This document shows positions 17,596 to 27,493 of a stretch of 64,000 nucleotides of DNA, in pieces; positions within the stretch are counted from its first letter, which is position 1; each line of letters begins with the position of its first letter. The notes under the pieces were generated by a model. It had not been told where the DNA came from. It saw only the letters and a program-made list of their open reading frames with translations, and made no database searches. This DNA is from Candidatus Thorarchaeota archaeon (GTDB lineage: Archaea; Asgardarchaeota; Thorarchaeia; Thorarchaeales; Thorarchaeaceae), in the NCBI GenBank assembly GCA_011364985.1, contig RDOC01000001.1, positions 155,124 through 219,123 on the forward strand, written 5' to 3'. The position numbers and the translations under genes were made by a program.

Positions 17596-18585
17596 ATGTC
17601 TGATGCTGAGAAGACTCAAGCACTCGAGATTGACATCAAGGACCTCAAGGTTGCCTTTGGTGATTTTTACGCACTTAATGGGGTTTCGTTTTTCGCTTAC
17701 AAGAAGGAGTTCCTCGGAATCATTGGGGCCTCTGGAGCAGGGAAGACCACTGTTCTCCGTGTTCTTACAGGACAGGTCGGACCAACCTCTGGTCAAGCCT
17801 TTGTTGGCGGCTTTGATGTGACTAAGAAGAGCGACCTAATCAGCCTTCTAGTTGGCTACGTTCCTCAACTAGAGCATCTCAGTCTGTACTATGACTTTAC
17901 CGCCCTTCAAAATGCCGAGTTCTTTGGTAGGTGTTTTGGCCTGAGGCCTAAGGAGATAGAGAAGCGTGCTCGAAACATCCTGACAATTCTTGGTTTCGAT
18001 GAAGAACTCATGACAAAGGCGGTAAAGAGACTCTCAGGTGGAGAGAGGAAGCGTGTTTCCATTTGTCTTGGCATGATTCATGATCCCCCAGTGCTGTTGC
18101 TCGACGAACCTACAACCGGCCTCGATGCACACCTCAGACACGAGACTCTGAACTACCTGAAAGAACTGAACTACGAACTGGGAACAACGATGGTCATCAT
18201 CTCCCATGACCTTGAGATTGTTGACTATTGTACACGAGTATGCCTGCTGGAAGACGGGCTCATTAGCCAATTTGGCACTCCAGAGGAGTTGATCTCCACG
18301 CTGCCCGGAAAAGGCGAGAGTTTGAGGATTGTTCTTCCAAAGATAACGACTGGAATCATGAACCAAGTGATGTCACTTCCTGGCGTCGAATATGTGGCTG
18401 CAGCCGGTAGAAACGCAGTCAAGCTTTTCATTGATGATCCGGATAAGCAGATTCTTCCAATTATCAAAATGCTCAACCAGAGAGGTATACCCTTTGAGGA
18501 GATATCCCTAGTAGAGAGCGATTTCTTCGATTACTTCCAAGTGAAGCCTTGGAAAGACAATGGTGGAGGAGAGAGTACTCCGTGA
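17596..18585 (+). CDS. ABC transporter ATPase (second of the operon)
   Basis: A standard ABC ATPase: Walker A IIGASGAGKTT, signature LSGGERKR, Walker B VLLLDEPTTGLD and a switch His in 'VIISHDLE', followed by a short DUF4162-like C-terminal domain. ATG 17596 (MSDAEKTQ) is the likely start: a GGAGGTG inside the end of the upstream gene lies 6 nt before it, and the gap to the upstream stop is 1 nt. It differs from the first ATPase of the operon by lacking the N-terminal extension. The two may form a heterodimer. Its stop overlaps the start of the giant repeat protein. Confidence 0.9.
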   Translation: MSDAEKTQALEIDIKDLKVAFGDFYALNGVSFFAYKKEFLGIIGASGAGKTTVLRVLTGQVGPTSGQAFVGGFDVTKKSDLISLLVGYVPQLEHLSLYYDFTALQNAEFFGRCFGLRPKEIEKRARNILTILGFDEELMTKAVKRLSGGERKRVSICLGMIHDPPVLLLDEPTTGLDAHLRHETLNYLKELNYELGTTMVIISHDLEIVDYCTRVCLLEDGLISQFGTPEELISTLPGKGESLRIVLPKITTGIMNQVMSLPGVEYVAAAGRNAVKLFIDDPDKQILPIIKMLNQRGIPFEEISLVESDFFDYFQVKPWKDNGGGESTP

Positions 18586-21500
18586 AACGAAACAGAATAC
18601 TCCTAGTATTATTGTGTGCTTGTGTGCTAATCGGACTCCAAGCATTAATTGGAGATCCCACAGGGCAATCTGTTGCCATCATACAGGACAGGTCCAGTGC
18701 AGTAGTCGCGGAGATTGCTCCGTTCGACACCGCGATTGTGTGGTCCAATGACACAGGAGGACAGGTGGCTGGTATTGCCATTGCTAATTTTGATGGCGAT
18801 AACTACGATGAGATGGCGGTGGTCACTCAGGCCGGGGTGTTACAGCTCTATGATCACACTGGGAATCGTCTCTGGAGCAGAGACCTGATGACTCCAGCCA
18901 ATGACATCGCGACCTTGGATAGGAACGCCGACGGAGAAATGGAGATCGTGGTGGGAACTGACGATGGCTTCATGGTGATGACAGCATCCCAGACCGTTCT
19001 TGCCAATATTGCCCTTCCAAATCCAGTACAGGCCGTTGATTCCGGTGACCTTGATCTGGACACCTTTGACGAGGTCTTCATTGGATGCGATGACAACCAT
19101 CTCTACGCCTATGAGGCAAATGGCACCTATATCTGGGAGTTTGCAAGCAATGGGCCCATCACTCAGGTTCTGGCCGCTGATGTTGACCTCGACAGTGGAG
19201 CAGAGGTGCTTGTCGGGTCCTCAGCTGGAAAATTCGCTCTGGTCGAAACCACTGGAGCCGTCACATTCAGTGTAGACAAGGCTTATGCTATCACTGGAGT
19301 GGCTGCAGGAAACCTGCTGAGCGGGGGAAATCTAGAGGTAGCCTTTGGTACCGCTGGGGGCGAAATTGCAGTCTATCGAAGTGCCGGCACTCCAGAATAT
19401 GGCATCTACCATGATGATGCAGTGACCGCCTTGCACATTGGACAGCTTGTTTCTGGAGGCTTTGATGAGATGGCCTTTGGCACTGCAGGAAACGAACTGC
19501 ACGTCTACAATGGCACCGGCTCTATGCAATGGAATAAGACGTTGGCAGGCCAAGTAAACAGCATCCGCTTTGCCAATGTGGGCGGTCTCCCGAACAATCA
19601 GCTCATCTCTGGTACTGGGGCTGGGACCCTCAACGTCTACAATGCCACAGGTTACAGGGTGGTTCAGACTACCCTTGATACTTTCCAAGGAGTCATTGCC
19701 ATCGGTGATATCGACACCAATGGCAACAGCGAGTATGCCGCAGGAACCAACAACGGCATCATTAACGTCTACGGAAGGGATCTTGATGGCGACGACCTTG
19801 CAGATGCGCGAGAAACCCTCATCGACCTCACTAACCCCGCAGAGCCTGACTCGGACTATGACAATTTAGATGATGGTGAAGAGGTTCTTCAGTATGGTAC
19901 AGATCCAAATAGCGACGACTCAGACTCAGATAAGCTGAAGGACTTCTCAGAAGTTCACACCTATGGAACCGATCCCAACGATGCTGATTCTGACGATGAC
20001 CTTCTCACAGACTGGCAAGAGATCTACCTCGGTACCGATCCCAATGACGAAGACTCGGACGGAGATGACTTGACAGACTTTGAAGAGAACAACGTGACTC
20101 TCACGGACCCACTTGATTCTGACACGAACAACAATGATATCAATGACGGGGCTGACGATAATGATGGCGATGGCCTGACAAATCTGCAAGAAGTGCGTCT
20201 TACGCTTACCGATCCCAATGATGTGAACACAGATGGAGATGCGCTCAGCGATTATTATGATGATGAGGACGCAGATAGCCTCGCCAACTGGAAGGAGATT
20301 CAGGTCGGTGCGGACCCGCTTGATCCTGACTCAGATGATGACTTGCTTTTGGACGGTGCAGAGGTCAAGATATGGAAGTCCAGCCCCACGAATCCAGACA
20401 CTGACGGAGACGATTTGACCGACTATGAAGAAGTCATGATTGTTGGCTCGAACCCCACCAAAGCTGATACTGACGAAGACACGCTGTCTGACTACGAAGA
20501 ATACGTGACCTACGGAACCAACGTCACCAATGCCGACTCGGACTATGACGACTTGGAAGATGCAGACGAGATCAATGAGTACTTCACAGACCCTCTCGAT
20601 TGGGACTCGGACGGAGATACTCTGTCGGATGGCGACGAAGTAAATGTATATGGTACTGACCCCAACTCGGTGGACACGGATCTAGACACGCTTTCGGATG
20701 ATTATGAGATTACACAGGGAACGAACCCCAAGAAGGCAGACACCGACGGAGACACGATAAATGACGCGCTTGAATTGCTTACCTATTTCACCAATGCCAC
20801 AAATGTCGACACCGATGGCGACCTGATTCGGGACAACGATGAGATCAAGTATCTGGCATTTGGTTTCGACCCCACGGATTCGACTTCTTGGGGGCAGCCA
20901 GAGAGCGATTATGATTATGATGCTGACGGTGACTTGCTTACTAATGGTCAGGAGATATACCTCACCCGAACGCATCCAGGCCGAATTGACTCAGACCTAG
21001 ATGGTACCAACGACAATCTTGAGGATGCTGACTTGGATGACATCAACAACTACGATGAGATCAACGTGACTGATACAGACCCTCGAAATCCTGATACCGA
21101 TGGGGATGAAGTGAAGGATGGTGATGAGTATCTCATTTTAGGAACTGACCCCAACGATGAGGACACGAATGATAATTCAATCAACGATTATGATGAGGAC
21201 CCCGATGAGGACAACCTCTCCAATGGTGTCGAGCTCTATATCACCGATACTGACCCCTTGGACGCAACAACTCACGGGACAACGCCAGACGACGAATATG
21301 ATGGTGACGGAGATTTCTTGCCAAACTGGTTTGAAGTCTTTAGAACTGGGACTGACCCGCTGTACAATGATACCAATGACAATGGCATCTTTGACTGGGA
21401 GGAGGACCCAGACAATGATGATTTGACCAATCTGCAGGAGTATGAGGTATGGAGAGATTTTGGGTACGAGTGTGATCCCCTCGATGCAGACTCTGACAAT

Positions 21501-24500
21501 GACCAACTAACGGATGGTGAAGAGGTCCTCTACACGCTCACCGATCCCAGCGACAATGATGACGACGATGACACGATTCTCGATGGTCAAGACGACCAGG
21601 ACAACGATGGCCTAACAAACATAGAGGAACTGCGGATCTATAACACGAATGCCACCAATTGGGATACCGACGGAGACATGATCCGCGACGGGCTTGAGAT
21701 TCAGATAGGGCTGAATGCGACAAACTTTGACACGGATGGGGATGGGATCTATGATGGATGGTTCGATGAGGATGGGGACGGAATCTATGACCCTGAAGAG
21801 CTAGGAGAAGATGTGGATGCAGATGGCATTGTTGACCCTGAAGAAACCGACCCGAACAACGCAGATTCCGACGGGGATGAGTTAGATGATTATGAGGAAT
21901 ACTTAGTGGGCACGAATCCGTTGAAACCAGATTCGGACGAAGATTTGCTGCTTGATGGTCAGGAGGTTCTTCACTTCGGGACGAATCCGCTTTCAAACGA
22001 CACTGATGGAGATCTCCTTGATGACTATATTGAGGTGAATGTTACCCTTACCGACCCAACTAATATGTGGTTCAATGGCACTCACACGGATTACCAAATT
22101 GACTCGGATAATGACATGCTGTCAAATGGTGACGAAATCTACATCTATGACACTAGCCCCGGCGACTTCGACTCCGATGACGACCTCATTGGAGATGGCG
22201 AAGAGATACTTGTCTATGGCTCAGACCCGCTAAAATGGGACTCCGATGGAGACCTGCTATCGGACTACGATGAGATTATGAGATACGGGACGAACCCCGC
22301 GGCCCAGGACTCTGACGCAGATCAGGTCGATGACTATTCGGAGATTGTGATTCTTGGCACTGATCCGAACCTATGGAGCACAGCAGGCAACGGCACTTCA
22401 GACTATGACCGAGATGAGGATGGAGATGGTCTAAGCAACGGTCTCGAACTCTATGGTTACCACAGCAATGCCACGTCTTCTGACACTGATGGAGATGAAT
22501 TGGAAGATGGCATAGAGGTCTATCTCGCAGGGAGCAGCCCGACCGACAAAGACACTGACGATGACGGTGTTAGTGACTACTTAGAATACATGGTCTACCA
22601 CACAGACGCTTCGGGCTCGGATTCAGACTCAGACGATTTGACGGACTACTATGAAATCTACGTGTCCCTTACGAGTCCTACTGACTGGGACTCAGACGAT
22701 GACCAGCTCTCTGACGGTGACGAGGTGAATGAATATGGGACAGACCCCAAGGCAGCGGACTCGGACAACGACCAGCTCAATGACAGAAGGGAGCTGTTTG
22801 AGGTTGGTACCGACCCCTTGCTCAACGATACTGACGGAGACACCCTCAGTGACTACGAAGAATGGGTTATTTACGGTACAGACCCGCTAGTGGCCGATGC
22901 AGACGAAGATGGACTTAACGACGCAGAAGAAATAGAGAACGGAACTGACCCAGAGAATGAAGACTCCGACTTTGATTCCCTTAGCGATTATGATGAGGTC
23001 AATATCTACGAAACCAGTCCTATTAACGCAGACACAGACTTTGATAACCTTGCAGATAGTGATGAAATATTCAATAGCAAGACCGATCCCAATCGCGCGG
23101 ACACCGATGGGGACTCAATCCCGGATGACCTTGATGATAAGGACGCCGATGGAATAAGCAACTTCGATGAGATCTACGTGTATGAAACCAACTGCACTCT
23201 CTTTGACACCGACGGGGATATGCTAGGGGATGGCTATGAAATCGCACAAAATCCATGGGTAACCGACCCGAATGAGGTTGATACCGATGATGATTTGCTT
23301 AGCGACTGGGATGAAATCTTCATGTGGTCTAGCAATCCAACACGCAAGGATACCGACGGGGATCTCCTCCAAGATGGTGAGGAAGTTCTGACCTGGCACA
23401 CCGACCCTAACCTCGATGATACAGACGCCGATATGGTCAACGATTATGATGAAATCAAGGTCTTCGAAACAAACGCGTTGGACCCCGATTCTGATGATGA
23501 CAATTTGTCCGATGGTTATGAGTTGTTCGTCTACAACACGGACCCCCTCAATGAAGACACAGACAATGACAGACTACTGGACGACGAAGAGGAATTCTAT
23601 GGTACTGACCCAAGAGTGGAAGATACAGATGAAGACGAACTAACAGACTATGAAGAAGTGTACTTGACGGGTACAGATCCGACCCTATACAGTACGGAGG
23701 GCGACGGAATTTCAGACGCCGACCGTGACGGCGATAACGACATGCTCACAAATTCTCAGGAGATTCGTCTGACTAAAACAAACCCTGCTAGCAATGATAC
23801 CGATGCCGATGGCAAAATCGATGGATTAGATGACGAGGATAGAGACCTCTTGACCAACTACGAGGAATGCGTCATTACTGAAACTGACCCCAGAGACAGA
23901 GACTCCGACGACGACGGTGTTAGCGACCTGAACGACGATCAGGACGGGGATGGACTCACGAATGGTGATGAGGTGCACATTTATCTGACAGACCCGCTAC
24001 GTCGCGATACTGACGGAGACAAACTGTCTGACAGAGAAGAGGTTGAAGACTACGGCACAGATCCGCTCGTCAAGGACACGGACATGGACGAAATCGAGGA
24101 CTACGAGGAGATAAACACCTATCACACCAATGCGACCTACTTTGATACAGACTACGACCTGCTCAGCGATTGGATCGAAATCTTCCTAACTGAAACTGAC
24201 CCGACGAATATGTGGTACAATGCGACTCATACGGACTATGAGATTGACTCAGATGGTGACTTCTTATCCAATGGTGCAGAGATCTACAATTACGCCACAT
24301 CACCGGGAGACCCTGATTCGGACAACGACAACTTGCTTGATGGCGAAGAAATCGCACTGGGAACGGACCCCCTTGAAGAAGACTCAGACTTGGATAATCT
24401 CATTGACGGCTTGGAAGTGCACGTATACCAAACTGACCCCCTCTCCGAGGACACCGACGAAGACCAAATCAATGACTACGATGAAGTGCGCATCTACTTC

Positions 24501-25361
24501 ACGAACCCAAACGTTGAAGACACGGATCAAGACAACCTATCAGATTACGATGAAATCTTCGTCTACTTTACGGACCCGAACTCCGGAGACTCCGATAGGG
24601 ATCAGGTCCCTGACTATACCGAAGTTGTAACCTATGCCGAGTATAACATGAATCCCTGGCAGGCAGATTCTGACAGCGACGGGCTGAGCGACAGCCTTGA
24701 ACTCTACACAATAGGCACGAACCCCGGTCTGAATGACACAGACGCGGATGGACTTGACGACTATGCAGAATACTACACCTACAAAACCTCCCCGTTGGCT
24801 CCTGATACAGACCAAGATGGCTGGACGGACTATGAAGAAGTCACCATCTACGGGACCGACCCGCTAAAGGTCGACACGGATGCAGACGGTCTCATGGACT
24901 CAATGGATTTCAATCCGCGGCTCCACTGGGTCGTGCCAATCATCGTTCTACTATTCGTTGGCGGCATCACCGCAGTAGTCTATAAACGCGTACGTAGAAC
25001 TACACGCAGAGAGGAGTACATCACAAAGGCAGAGCCTGCAAGCCTCGGTCTTGAGAAGGGGATGGACATCGCGGTGGAGTACAAGATACGCGAAGGCAAG
25101 GTGGTCTTTGGCGTGGCGATACGGAATAACTCTGCGAACCCCATGAGCAATGTGCAGGTGGTGCTTGGTATACCCGAACTGACAGATACCATCCAGAGCA
25201 AGAGCGCAGGTTCTGTTGAGCCCGGCGATAGTGCAGTGGTAGAGATCGCCTTCGAATTGCAGCCCGGCGCCGAGGGCGAGCTAGTAGGCATGGTGGAATA
25301 TGACTCCGTCGAGGGTGAGCACCGTATAGTGAACCTAAAGCCCGTCAGGATTGTAGCATAG
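18582..25361 (+). CDS. Giant surface protein: beta-propeller, thrombospondin type 3 repeats, membrane anchor, cytoplasmic domain
   Basis: About 2259 residues. I choose GTG 18582 (MKRNRILLVLLCACVLIG), which overlaps the ATPase stop as GTGA and follows a GGAGGAG; the track's TTG 18549 would put charged residues before the signal helix. Residues ~50-400 form FG-GAP/PQQ-like propeller blades ('ANFDGDNYDEMAVVT', 'DLDLDTFDEVFIG'). Residues ~405-2105 are dozens of ~23-residue TSP3-type units (for example DTDGDTLSDYEEWVIYGTDP), rich in Asp and probably binding Ca2+. A single membrane helix follows (WVVPIIVLLFVGGITAVVY) with a basic stop-transfer, then a ~115-residue cytoplasmic beta-domain (FGVAIRNNSANPMSNVQVV). 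This is likely a rigid Ca-dependent stalk or adhesin coupled to the co-transcribed ABC complex. Confidence 0.9.
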   Translation: MKRNRILLVLLCACVLIGLQALIGDPTGQSVAIIQDRSSAVVAEIAPFDTAIVWSNDTGGQVAGIAIANFDGDNYDEMAVVTQAGVLQLYDHTGNRLWSRDLMTPANDIATLDRNADGEMEIVVGTDDGFMVMTASQTVLANIALPNPVQAVDSGDLDLDTFDEVFIGCDDNHLYAYEANGTYIWEFASNGPITQVLAADVDLDSGAEVLVGSSAGKFALVETTGAVTFSVDKAYAITGVAAGNLLSGGNLEVAFGTAGGEIAVYRSAGTPEYGIYHDDAVTALHIGQLVSGGFDEMAFGTAGNELHVYNGTGSMQWNKTLAGQVNSIRFANVGGLPNNQLISGTGAGTLNVYNATGYRVVQTTLDTFQGVIAIGDIDTNGNSEYAAGTNNGIINVYGRDLDGDDLADARETLIDLTNPAEPDSDYDNLDDGEEVLQYGTDPNSDDSDSDKLKDFSEVHTYGTDPNDADSDDDLLTDWQEIYLGTDPNDEDSDGDDLTDFEENNVTLTDPLDSDTNNNDINDGADDNDGDGLTNLQEVRLTLTDPNDVNTDGDALSDYYDDEDADSLANWKEIQVGADPLDPDSDDDLLLDGAEVKIWKSSPTNPDTDGDDLTDYEEVMIVGSNPTKADTDEDTLSDYEEYVTYGTNVTNADSDYDDLEDADEINEYFTDPLDWDSDGDTLSDGDEVNVYGTDPNSVDTDLDTLSDDYEITQGTNPKKADTDGDTINDALELLTYFTNATNVDTDGDLIRDNDEIKYLAFGFDPTDSTSWGQPESDYDYDADGDLLTNGQEIYLTRTHPGRIDSDLDGTNDNLEDADLDDINNYDEINVTDTDPRNPDTDGDEVKDGDEYLILGTDPNDEDTNDNSINDYDEDPDEDNLSNGVELYITDTDPLDATTHGTTPDDEYDGDGDFLPNWFEVFRTGTDPLYNDTNDNGIFDWEEDPDNDDLTNLQEYEVWRDFGYECDPLDADSDNDQLTDGEEVLYTLTDPSDNDDDDDTILDGQDDQDNDGLTNIEELRIYNTNATNWDTDGDMIRDGLEIQIGLNATNFDTDGDGIYDGWFDEDGDGIYDPEELGEDVDADGIVDPEETDPNNADSDGDELDDYEEYLVGTNPLKPDSDEDLLLDGQEVLHFGTNPLSNDTDGDLLDDYIEVNVTLTDPTNMWFNGTHTDYQIDSDNDMLSNGDEIYIYDTSPGDFDSDDDLIGDGEEILVYGSDPLKWDSDGDLLSDYDEIMRYGTNPAAQDSDADQVDDYSEIVILGTDPNLWSTAGNGTSDYDRDEDGDGLSNGLELYGYHSNATSSDTDGDELEDGIEVYLAGSSPTDKDTDDDGVSDYLEYMVYHTDASGSDSDSDDLTDYYEIYVSLTSPTDWDSDDDQLSDGDEVNEYGTDPKAADSDNDQLNDRRELFEVGTDPLLNDTDGDTLSDYEEWVIYGTDPLVADADEDGLNDAEEIENGTDPENEDSDFDSLSDYDEVNIYETSPINADTDFDNLADSDEIFNSKTDPNRADTDGDSIPDDLDDKDADGISNFDEIYVYETNCTLFDTDGDMLGDGYEIAQNPWVTDPNEVDTDDDLLSDWDEIFMWSSNPTRKDTDGDLLQDGEEVLTWHTDPNLDDTDADMVNDYDEIKVFETNALDPDSDDDNLSDGYELFVYNTDPLNEDTDNDRLLDDEEEFYGTDPRVEDTDEDELTDYEEVYLTGTDPTLYSTEGDGISDADRDGDNDMLTNSQEIRLTKTNPASNDTDADGKIDGLDDEDRDLLTNYEECVITETDPRDRDSDDDGVSDLNDDQDGDGLTNGDEVHIYLTDPLRRDTDGDKLSDREEVEDYGTDPLVKDTDMDEIEDYEEINTYHTNATYFDTDYDLLSDWIEIFLTETDPTNMWYNATHTDYEIDSDGDFLSNGAEIYNYATSPGDPDSDNDNLLDGEEIALGTDPLEEDSDLDNLIDGLEVHVYQTDPLSEDTDEDQINDYDEVRIYFTNPNVEDTDQDNLSDYDEIFVYFTDPNSGDSDRDQVPDYTEVVTYAEYNMNPWQADSDSDGLSDSLELYTIGTNPGLNDTDADGLDDYAEYYTYKTSPLAPDTDQDGWTDYEEVTIYGTDPLKVDTDADGLMDSMDFNPRLHWVVPIIVLLFVGGITAVVYKRVRRTTRREEYITKAEPASLGLEKGMDIAVEYKIREGKVVFGVAIRNNSANPMSNVQVVLGIPELTDTIQSKSAGSVEPGDSAVVEIAFELQPGAEGELVGMVEYDSVEGEHRIVNLKPVRIVA
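19780..24890 (+). repeat. Tandem thrombospondin type 3 repeat region
   Basis: Roughly 70 protein repeats of ~23 residues with consensus DxDxDxLxDxxExxxxGTDPxxxD. Spacing is mostly constant but interrupted by shorter 'DDxDxDGLTNxxE' units. Longer segments recur: 'TDPTNMWFNGTHTDY' near 22055 and 'TDPTNMWYNATHTDY' near 24200 share their following repeats as well. This indicates block duplication about 2.1 kb long on top of the single-repeat expansion. Confidence 0.85.
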
Positions 25362-25662
25362 AAGAACGGATATGGTCAGCAATCTCCACCACGTAGCAGT
25401 CTACATCAAGTGCAAGACAAACGAAGTCACCCATCTCTTAATGTTCTGACACCTCGCCTAGGGATTAAGGAGATTCCATCTTGTCTTCGAGTCACAGTCA
25501 TGTGCCTTGGATATCTACAACTATGATGCACACTGTTATAACGGCGAGTCTGCTCGGCCAGAGCAGATTGGGAGAAGATCAGGGTTCTATTGATACAAAG
25601 AGCCAACACTCATCCATTGCTGTCCACAGATGTTCGATTAGCCTTACTTGGAGGCTCCATTA
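25362..25662. other. Intergenic region after the ABC/TSP3 operon
   Basis: Three hundred bases without a convincing gene. A 25-codon ATG frame at 25372 reads MVSNLHHVAVYIKCKTN..., faintly like the start of a glyoxalase-fold protein, and may be a remnant. No clear terminator hairpin with a T-run was found. Confidence 0.3.
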
Positions 25663-26460
25663 TTGAATAAGAAACTAATCATCCTTGGTTCAGGAGGACC
25701 GTTCACACTTCCTCGATTCTTCTGTGAGTGTGATACCTGTGAAACAGCCCGCAGAGAACCCGCACTGAGAAGAACAAGAGCTTCTGCAGCTATCTTGGGT
25801 GACGAGGTGACACTCATTGATGCAGGACCTGACCTAGAAATGCAGCTTGAGCGCGAAAGCATCAGAAGGATTGACAATATTCTCATCACTCACTGGCACT
25901 ATGATCATGTGGCAGGTCTTGGAGCGATCAACTATCCACAGGTCATGCGCGAATGGAAACCGATAGATGTCTATGTGGAGAAGAGCTTGATATCCCATTT
26001 TGCCAAAGAACTCATATATCTGGAAGACAGAGTCACGCTTCATTCGATATCTCCAGGCGATACGATAGCACTTCCCGATGCAACCATCGAGGTGGTTAAG
26101 ACCGCCCACACAGAAGATAGTGTAGGATACATTTTCAACTCCAAGTCGAGAATTGCATACCTTGTCGATACCGCGCTACCGTCTGATGAAACCGCTCGAA
26201 GTATCAGTGATGCAGACACGTTAATCCTTGATGCCATGTTTGATTCTGCAGACATCGAATGGAGGCATTTCACTGTCCACGGAGCCATTGACTTCTGGAA
26301 AAGCAGTGGTCCTGAGAGATGCATTCTGACGCATCTTGCATGCCATAAATGGGCAAACTGGCACTGGATTGCGGGGTTCACATGCAAGGAGAGGCTACAA
26401 ATAGAAAGACAGAATCCCGGACTCCAATTTGCTTATGATGGATTGGAAATCTCTCTATGA
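25663..26460 (+). CDS. Metallo-beta-lactamase-fold hydrolase, PhnP-like
   Basis: The metal-binding motif THWHYDHVAGL is near residue 87, with downstream His/Asp ligands 'KTAHTEDSVGYIF' and 'AYLVDTALPSDE', and a late 'HFTVHGA' His. The N-terminal 'LGSGGPFTLPRFFCECDTCETARR' has the Cys cluster typical of PhnP-type phosphodiesterases and related members. I prefer TTG 25663 (MNKKLIILGSGG): a perfect GGAGG lies 8 nt upstream, whereas the track TTG 25648 has none. Likely cytosolic phosphodiesterase or related hydrolase; the substrate is not determinable. No phn genes are nearby. Confidence 0.82.
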   Translation: MNKKLIILGSGGPFTLPRFFCECDTCETARREPALRRTRASAAILGDEVTLIDAGPDLEMQLERESIRRIDNILITHWHYDHVAGLGAINYPQVMREWKPIDVYVEKSLISHFAKELIYLEDRVTLHSISPGDTIALPDATIEVVKTAHTEDSVGYIFNSKSRIAYLVDTALPSDETARSISDADTLILDAMFDSADIEWRHFTVHGAIDFWKSSGPERCILTHLACHKWANWHWIAGFTCKERLQIERQNPGLQFAYDGLEISL

Positions 26461-26768
26461 GCTAGAAGACTATCTCACTCTCTTCACAGGAGCAACGTCG
26501 AACCATTCGGAACAAACACTAACCATACTTCATCTCTGGAACAGATTGCCATTGCATTTTTGATGGTCGGTGTCATCTTTGGAAGGATAATTGGCATTTA
26601 TGGCGGATTCAAGTCCTACCATAAAGAGGCATATCCCTATCTGGCAGTCTTGTGTCTCATTCCGGTCATTGTAGTGTCGTTCTAGTATCTCCTTCGATGA
26701 GAGGAATCAGTATCCGATGAAGTAAGAGATTCAACACTCATAAGGAGGAACTTCCTTAGTTCTAGGTC
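26461..26768. other. Intergenic region with a possible 40-aa hydrophobic ORF
   Basis: No recognised gene in 308 bases. An ATG at 26563 begins a 40-codon frame ending at 26685 (MVGVIFGRIIGIYGGFKS ... CLIPVIVVSF) with two hydrophobic stretches. The frame is open back to the stop of the preceding gene, so it could be a small membrane protein or a decayed tail. No SD precedes the ATG. A purine-rich AAGGAGG in a short hairpin lies about 20 nt before the next gene. Confidence 0.25.
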
Positions 26769-27482
26769 ATGTCATTCATTCTCTTTGTCACGCTATTCTG
26801 GGTCTTTGCAGTCATTGCCATTCTCCTTAGAGCCATACCCAAGTTCGAGATTAGAACCCCGATCGGCGCATCAATCAAGGCAATTCCGGGAGTCTTGGCT
26901 GTTGTCTTCATTCTGCGGATGCAACCTGATCCGGTCTTCTTCTATTCGATTCTGGCCATTGCCTTGTTCTTTTGCGCGTGCGGAGACTTCAGCATCGAGT
27001 TCAAGCTCATTGCAGGACTTGGTTGTTTCCTCATATCACATATCTTCTATGTCATAAACTTCCTTCTGCTTAGTATCACAATTGGACTAACTCCTATTCC
27101 GATCCTAGCCTTCGTCATCTGCTTGGCGGCATTGATGGTCTACATATTCTTCTATCACAGATATCTCAAAACTTCTGAGACAGAAATCCCCAGACCTATG
27201 CTTCGAGCAGTGGACTTCTATGCCTTCATGATCTCTCTAACACTCAGTGCATCGCTTCTCTTGTGGCTATCTTCAGAGCTAATCAACGGCGCCTATGTAT
27301 TCCTTGGAGCGCTGTTTTTCGTGATATCGGACTCGATGATCGGAATCAGGGAATTTCATCACCAGTCTGCACGACAGGAAATCCAAGAACTGCTGATTCT
27401 GGTGACCTATTACCTGGCAATCTTCTTGCTGGCTGTTGGAACATTCCAGAGCATCCATGCAACCATTTTCACAATGCCATAG
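26769..27482 (+). CDS. YhhN/TMEM86 family membrane protein (lysoplasmalogenase-like)
   Basis: A 237-residue protein of seven to eight membrane helices. Family features seen: 'PIGASIKAIPGVLAVVF' (the KP.. region), the 'ALFFCACGDFSIEF' helix with Gly-Asp, 'GLGCFLISHIFYVINF' with the family His, and 'GALFFVISDSMIGIREF' plus a closing 'LVTYYLAIFLLAVG'. Animal TMEM86B and bacterial YhhN homologs hydrolyse the vinyl-ether bond of lysoplasmalogens. An archaeal member probably acts on some ether lipid, but that is inference. ATG 26769 is the most upstream start because a stop lies two codons before it. Confidence 0.8.
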   Translation: MSFILFVTLFWVFAVIAILLRAIPKFEIRTPIGASIKAIPGVLAVVFILRMQPDPVFFYSILAIALFFCACGDFSIEFKLIAGLGCFLISHIFYVINFLLLSITIGLTPIPILAFVICLAALMVYIFFYHRYLKTSETEIPRPMLRAVDFYAFMISLTLSASLLLWLSSELINGAYVFLGALFFVISDSMIGIREFHHQSARQEIQELLILVTYYLAIFLLAVGTFQSIHATIFTMP

Positions 27483-27493
27483 ACTCTGATACT

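Noticed and set aside
20682-20975. Many antisense and shifted ORFs inside the TSP3 gene
   Set aside because: They are low-complexity shadows of the Asp-rich repeats (Val/Ile/Arg-rich in other frames) with no start signals.
19780-24890. Possible CRISPR or DNA-level satellite array
   Set aside because: The periodicity is in protein sequence with variable codons; there are no identical DNA repeats or unique spacers.
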